NCBI GenBank assembly: GCA_026646885.1
Contig: JAPKHK010000007.1
Coordinates: 186,001-250,000 of the forward strand
Source of the DNA: Casimicrobiaceae bacterium
Lineage (GTDB): Bacteria; Pseudomonadota; Gammaproteobacteria; Burkholderiales; Casimicrobiaceae
Length of the DNA stretch: 64,000 nucleotides
Direction: 5' to 3'
This document shows positions 57,019 to 64,000 of the stretch, piece by piece. Position numbers and translations under genes: made by a program. The notes beneath the pieces were generated by a model. The model had not been told where the DNA came from, ran no database searches, and worked only from the letters and a program-made list of their open reading frames with translations. The number at the start of each line of letters is the position of its first letter. Position 1 is the stretch's first letter.

Positions 57019-58161
57019 ATGCAATCCATGGCTATTTCACTGGGGGATTCCTTGGGGAGAACCGCTCGAGGGGATCAAGAATTGGCACAGGCTCAAAACG
57101 GCCTGTCCGTCGCACAAAGAAAGCTATTGGGCCAGCTGAACTCGCCCGGGCGATTGGAAGACATTGCCCGGGACAATGGCTGGGATACCGAGTACGCCAG
57201 CAAGACGGCCTCGCGCTTGGCCGAACTCGGTCTGATCGCCACCACGGGCGCCCCGCGCGCGAGCGCCCATCCGCAGCAGGAAGGCCCTGCCGCAGTCCTG
57301 CCTCTCGGCCGCGCGGCACCGAGACTCTCCAAACCTTGGCCGGCCGCCGTGGCGGGCGTGTTTGTCCTGGCAGGGCTGGGGCTATGGTGGGGAGTGAGCA
57401 CGACTTCCAGTTCTTCGGTTGAAAAACTCGCGCAGGCGCCTAGCTCACCCGCCCCGTCGATCGCCACGCCCGCGAAGGCGGCGGTCGCCGAGGCCGTCGC
57501 CACTCGGGGCACGGAACTACCCAAGGCGGTATACAGCATGACCCTGCAGCAGGCCTCTCCGCCTGCCGCGGCGGCACCTAGCGCGAGCCCCGCGGCGCCA
57601 GCGTCGGCCGTGCCGGCGGCAAGTCCCGCCTCCCGTCCCTCCGCGCCGGTGGCAGTGCCACCTGCCAAGGCGGCCGCCCCCGCTCCGACGGTGGCCACTC
57701 GCGGGCTCTCCCTGCCACCAACGTCGCCCAAAGCAACCCCGGATGCGCCGACAACCGCAGTTCCAGCCGTCGCTGCAACACCAGCCGCCACGGTGGCAGC
57801 GCCGGCCGCGGTAACCGCGCCAGAGCCTCCACCCAAGACTCTGGTGGCGGCCGCGGCGCCCACTGCGGCCGAGGCGAAGAAGCCCACGGAATCGGCGGCG
57901 ACGGTCAAGGCGCTAAAAATCGTGCAGCGAGATTCGCCCAGTTTTCCGCGCGAAGCAATCCTCGCCAACGTCAACTCGGGTTCGGTCAAGGCAAGACTCA
58001 CCGTGGACGGCTCCGGCAGTGTCACCAAAGTCGAAATACTGGAAGCCAATCCGCGCCGGGTGTTCGATCGAGAGGTGCAACGTACGCTGGCGCGCTGGAA
58101 ATTCGAGCCGACCGGCCAAACGCAGACGGCGGAAACCGAAGTCGACTTCCGCCGCGACTAA
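57019..58161 (+). CDS. TonB C-terminal domain protein with winged-helix-like N-terminus
   Basis: 380 residues. Residues about 28-75 resemble a winged helix (LSVAQRKLLGQLNSPGRLED, then TEYASKTASRLAELGLI). One membrane helix is at about 113-132 (PAAVAGVFVLAGLGLWWGVS). A long Ala/Pro/Ser-rich periplasm-spanning linker (about 140-295) leads to a TonB C-terminal domain (about 298-380; FPREAILANVNSGSVKARLT, FDREVQRTLARWKFEP). A GGGGGAG ribosome site precedes ATG 57019. The topology, DNA-binding-like domain inside and TonB domain outside, is unusual; ExbBD are not nearby. I infer a transmembrane regulator or energy-coupling protein. Confidence 0.8.
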   Translation: MQSMAISLGDSLGRTARGDQELAQAQNGLSVAQRKLLGQLNSPGRLEDIARDNGWDTEYASKTASRLAELGLIATTGAPRASAHPQQEGPAAVLPLGRAAPRLSKPWPAAVAGVFVLAGLGLWWGVSTTSSSSVEKLAQAPSSPAPSIATPAKAAVAEAVATRGTELPKAVYSMTLQQASPPAAAAPSASPAAPASAVPAASPASRPSAPVAVPPAKAAAPAPTVATRGLSLPPTSPKATPDAPTTAVPAVAATPAATVAAPAAVTAPEPPPKTLVAAAAPTAAEAKKPTESAATVKALKIVQRDSPSFPREAILANVNSGSVKARLTVDGSGSVTKVEILEANPRRVFDREVQRTLARWKFEPTGQTQTAETEVDFRRD

Positions 58162-58233
58162 CACATCGCACACCGCGATGCTGGCCGGCCGATGATACAA
58201 TCGTCCGGCCTCCAAGTATCGCCGGTGTGCGAC

Positions 58234-59214
58234 GTGTCCCTGCCGCTCACGATTAAACTGCTGCGCCTGCTGTCTCACCGCGAGTTTCGCTCGGGTGAGG
58301 ATTTGGCTCGCGTCATGGCAATTTCACGCGCGCGCGTCTGCCAGGCGTTGAGCGACGCGCAATCGCTGGGTCTGCGAATTCAGCGGCTGCCCGGAAAAGG
58401 GTATCGCCTTGCCGAGCCACTATCGTTGCTGGACGGCGCGACGGTATCGAGTCGATTGCGCCCAGCCACCGGCCTCCAGGTCGAGATACTCGAGGTTACC
58501 CCTTCGACCAGCAGCACCCTCATGGCGGCCTTGGGCGCGGGTGAGGACATACACCGCCGCGTGTTAGCCGCCGAAATACAGACCGCGGGGCGCGGACGCA
58601 TGGGGCGAAGCTGGGTTTCGCATTTCGGGGGCGGCCTCACTTTTTCTTTGGGCTGGCGCTTCGAGCGTGGCACCACCGCCCTGTCGGGCCTGAGCCTCGC
58701 GGTGGGCGTCGCGCTTGCCGAGGCGCTCGAAGGATTGGACTATCCGGAGGTACGCCTCAAATGGCCCAACGACCTCATCCACGCGCATCGCAAGCTGGGA
58801 GGCGTATTGCTGGAAGTCGCCGGCGATGCGCTCGGCCCGACGACCGTAGTGATTGGTGTCGGCATCAATTTGCGCCTGCCCCCGGAAGCACGGGAGGACA
58901 TCACGCAGGCAGTGGTCGATTTGAGCGAAATCCGCCCGGGGCCGGCCGATCGCAACCTTCTTCTGGCCGCATTGCTGGATCGATTGGAACTGGCCTGCGA
59001 GACCTTTGCTCGCCAAGGCTTCGCACCCTTTGCCAGCCCTTGGCAGGCGCTCCATGCCTATCAAGGCCGCGCCGTCCGTCTCGTCGAACCCGGCGGGCAA
59101 ACGAGCGAAGGCGTGGTCGAAGGTGTCGATGCGACGGGCGCGCTCATGCTCGTGGCGCCCGAGGGTCGGCGCCGCTTGTTGGCCGGTGAAATCAGCCTGC
59201 GGCGCGTGGCATGA
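58234..59214 (+). CDS. birA: Biotin-[acetyl-CoA carboxylase] ligase
   Basis: About 326 residues. An N-terminal HTH (LLRLLSHREFRSGEDLARVM, then ISRARVCQALSDA) suggests biotin-operon repression. The ligase core has AAEIQTAGRGRMGRSWVS, LKWPNDLIHAHRKLGGVLLE and GVGINLR. The frame is open from ATG 58192, but that ATG overlaps an extended -10-like TGATACAAT (58193-58201). GTG 58234 gives the E. coli-like N-terminus, so I prefer it. It attaches biotin to AccB. The stop overlaps the coaX start (ATGA). Confidence 0.92.
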   Translation: MSLPLTIKLLRLLSHREFRSGEDLARVMAISRARVCQALSDAQSLGLRIQRLPGKGYRLAEPLSLLDGATVSSRLRPATGLQVEILEVTPSTSSTLMAALGAGEDIHRRVLAAEIQTAGRGRMGRSWVSHFGGGLTFSLGWRFERGTTALSGLSLAVGVALAEALEGLDYPEVRLKWPNDLIHAHRKLGGVLLEVAGDALGPTTVVIGVGINLRLPPEAREDITQAVVDLSEIRPGPADRNLLLAALLDRLELACETFARQGFAPFASPWQALHAYQGRAVRLVEPGGQTSEGVVEGVDATGALMLVAPEGRRRLLAGEISLRRVA

Positions 59215-59945
59215 TCCTATTGCTCGATGTCGGCAACACGCGCCTCAAATGGGCGCTGGCTAGTCCGCGCGGCTGGATCGCCCAAGGGGCGCTGGCTAAC
59301 CAGGAGGTCGGCACGCTGGCTCTTTCGCAATGGCAGAATCTGCCGCGCCCGCTGCGCGTGGTCGGTGTGAACGTCGCTGGAGAGGCTTTGCGGGTGCGTA
59401 TCGAAGGGCAGCTCGCCCGTTGGCGGCTTTGGCCGCAATGGCTCCGACCCACCACCCAGGCGGGGGGCGTGCGCAACGACTATGAGCAGCCCTCGCATTT
59501 GGGTCCCGACCGCTGGGCGGCACTGGTCGCGGCGAGACGCCGGGTGCAAGGCGCCTGCGTAGTGGTCAACGCCGGCACCGCGCTCACGATTGACGCCCTG
59601 GATGCCGCTGGGGTGTTTCGGGGTGGGCTGATCCTACCCGGACTCAATATGATGCGCCAGGCTCTTGCCGCCAACACCGCGCGACTTCAGGTCAGCGGCG
59701 GCATCTACCAGGATTTCCCCACCAATACCGCCAATGCCATCGCCACCGGCAGCGTTCAGGCGGCAGGTGGCGCGGTCGACCGACTGCGGCAGTTGCTCCG
59801 CCGAGAAGTGCAAGAGGTTGTAACGGTATTGTCTGGAGGTGCCGCCGCGGAATTGCAGGAACGCTTGGAGGGACCTGTGATCTGTCGCGAGAACCTGGTA
59901 CTGGAAGGGGTCGAAGTGCTCGCCGAACAGGAGCCCGCACCGTGA
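59211..59945 (+). CDS. coaX: Type III pantothenate kinase
   Basis: 244 residues. First step of coenzyme A synthesis. Signatures are LLDVGNTRLKWAL (phosphate loop), YEQPSHLGPDRWAALVAARR, VVNAGTALTIDAL and GLILPGLNMMRQAL, with LSGGAAAELQ near the end. It overlaps birA and the SPOR gene by four bases each, the common birA-coaX-SPOR order in betaproteobacteria. Confidence 0.95.
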   Translation: MILLLDVGNTRLKWALASPRGWIAQGALANQEVGTLALSQWQNLPRPLRVVGVNVAGEALRVRIEGQLARWRLWPQWLRPTTQAGGVRNDYEQPSHLGPDRWAALVAARRRVQGACVVVNAGTALTIDALDAAGVFRGGLILPGLNMMRQALAANTARLQVSGGIYQDFPTNTANAIATGSVQAAGGAVDRLRQLLRREVQEVVTVLSGGAAAELQERLEGPVICRENLVLEGVEVLAEQEPAP

Positions 59946-60604
59946 AGGGCTTTGTCTTTCTCCTCTTGCTGGCCAACTGCGCCGTCTTCGCCTTCCTGCA
60001 AATCGACCGCCTGGGATCAAGCGAAGCCGATCGCCTGGCTCAGCAAGTCCATCCGGAGAAGCTCAAGCCGTTCACGCACGCCCAGGCGAAGGCCATGGGC
60101 TTGGACAAACCCCTGGCCCAAACGCCAGTGCAATGCCTCGAATGGGGGCCATTCAGCGAGGCCGAAAAGGCCCGGGCGCTGGCCGCACTGGAGCAACTCG
60201 CCGAAGGCCGCGCGGTGAGCGCCAAGCCGGTGGAGATCACCACCGCCTACTGGGTGTTCATACCACCTCTGCCCAACAAGGCGGCAGCGGACAAGAAACT
60301 CGCTGAGATCAAGGCACTCGGGGTGAGCGATCTGTATCTCGTGCAGGAAAGCGGCCCGCAGCGGCTGGCCATTTCATTGGGCCTGTTTCGCACCGAAGAG
60401 GCGGCCATGAACTACCTTGCGACCATGCAGCAGCGGGGGGTCAAATCGGCCAAGATCGCGCCGCGCGTGCAGACACTCTCGCAAACCCAGTTGGTCCTGC
60501 GCGAGCCGGCTGCGGGCTTGCTCGACAAGGTGACCGATCTGAAGCTGGAATTTCCGAACGCAGAAGCCAAGCAGACCACCTGCAACGACAAACCTGCCGC
60601 ATAG
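59942..60604 (+). CDS. SPOR domain protein
   Basis: 220 residues, starting with GTG overlapping the coaX stop. One N-terminal membrane helix (GFVFLLLLANCAVFAFLQI) is followed by a periplasmic region. The SPOR-like domain (about 95-175) has YWVFIPPLPNKAAADKKLAE and LVQESGPQRLAISLGLFRTE. SPOR domains bind denuded peptidoglycan at division sites. It ends in a Cys/Lys-rich tail. Its task in the birA-coaX operon is unknown. Confidence 0.85.
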   Translation: MKGFVFLLLLANCAVFAFLQIDRLGSSEADRLAQQVHPEKLKPFTHAQAKAMGLDKPLAQTPVQCLEWGPFSEAEKARALAALEQLAEGRAVSAKPVEITTAYWVFIPPLPNKAAADKKLAEIKALGVSDLYLVQESGPQRLAISLGLFRTEEAAMNYLATMQQRGVKSAKIAPRVQTLSQTQLVLREPAAGLLDKVTDLKLEFPNAEAKQTTCNDKPAA

Positions 60605-60642
60605 CGCCCCGGGGTTGCGCCGGGAGGCGGCGCGCAGGCCGA

Positions 60643-60651
60643 TGTTAGAAT
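60643..60651 (+). promoter_or_regulatory. Putative extended -10 element of metH
   Basis: TGTTAGAAT matches TGn followed by TAGAAT. It lies 24 bases before the metH ATG. No -35 at normal distance. The intergenic region (71 bases) is too short for a cobalamin riboswitch. Confidence 0.35.
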
Positions 60652-60675
60652 GCACGGCTACCCTTCGGATCGGCC

Positions 60676-64000
<3,325 letters not shown>

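Noticed and set aside
60605..60675. Cobalamin riboswitch before metH
   Set aside because: The gap is only 71 bases and shows no B12-box-like sequence.

Overview
The window is GC-rich, densely coded DNA from a betaproteobacterium, probably of the Rhodocyclales/Nitrosomonadales/Burkholderiales type. This rests on gene content and order: a homodimeric pyruvate dehydrogenase E1, accB-accC-prmA-DUF3426 behind aroQ, lipB-lipA, glnA next to ntrBC, birA-coaX-SPOR, and cobalamin-dependent metH. No taxonomic search was possible.

Layout. 0-5.4 kb: the 5' part of aceE and two exported DUF1566 proteins, one of them a multidomain beta-helix protein. 5.9-11.9 kb: a tightly coupled four-gene cassette (coiled-coil protein, Clp-like AAA+ protein with a decayed first module, short radical SAM protein, zinc-ribbon Ser/Thr kinase with a membrane tail). 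I match it to no named system, and it is the main candidate for something undescribed. 12-16.4 kb: a Met-rich cupredoxin membrane protein, an AidB-type acyl-CoA dehydrogenase and a DUF5648/serine beta-lactamase-fold fusion. 16.5-21.4 kb: a symporter-type sensor kinase with a receiver-only response regulator and a succinate-semialdehyde-type dehydrogenase. 21.5-29.7 kb: a signalling island with a Crp/Fnr regulator, a CHASE2-cyclase with altered active-site residues, a FecR-like exported protein, a small basic repeat protein and a TPR-CHAT caspase-like protease. A GGAATAT-containing inverted motif occurs at two places in this island.

29.7-49 kb is mostly housekeeping: lipA/lipB/DUF493; ntrBC and glnA with a sigma-54 promoter and NtrC sites; a rhodanese; the DUF3426/prmA/accC/accB/aroQ/tlpA/dsbD/cutA series on the minus strand; fxsA, lgt, ybaK; then metF and ahcY, the latter behind an SAH riboswitch. 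49.4-64 kb: YceH, thiC behind a TPP riboswitch, tRNA-Gly(CCC) with its own terminator, a large GGDEF-EAL protein, an Lrp/AsnC regulator, a TonB-C protein with a winged-helix-like N-terminus, birA-coaX-SPOR, and metH running off the right edge.

Connected themes: the methyl cycle (metF, ahcY, metH), nitrogen control (ntrB, ntrC, glnA), biotin/acetyl-CoA/lipoate metabolism (accBC, birA, lipAB, aceE), periplasmic thiol chemistry (dsbD, tlpA), and nucleotide second messengers (CHASE2-cyclase with the Crp-like protein; GGDEF-EAL).
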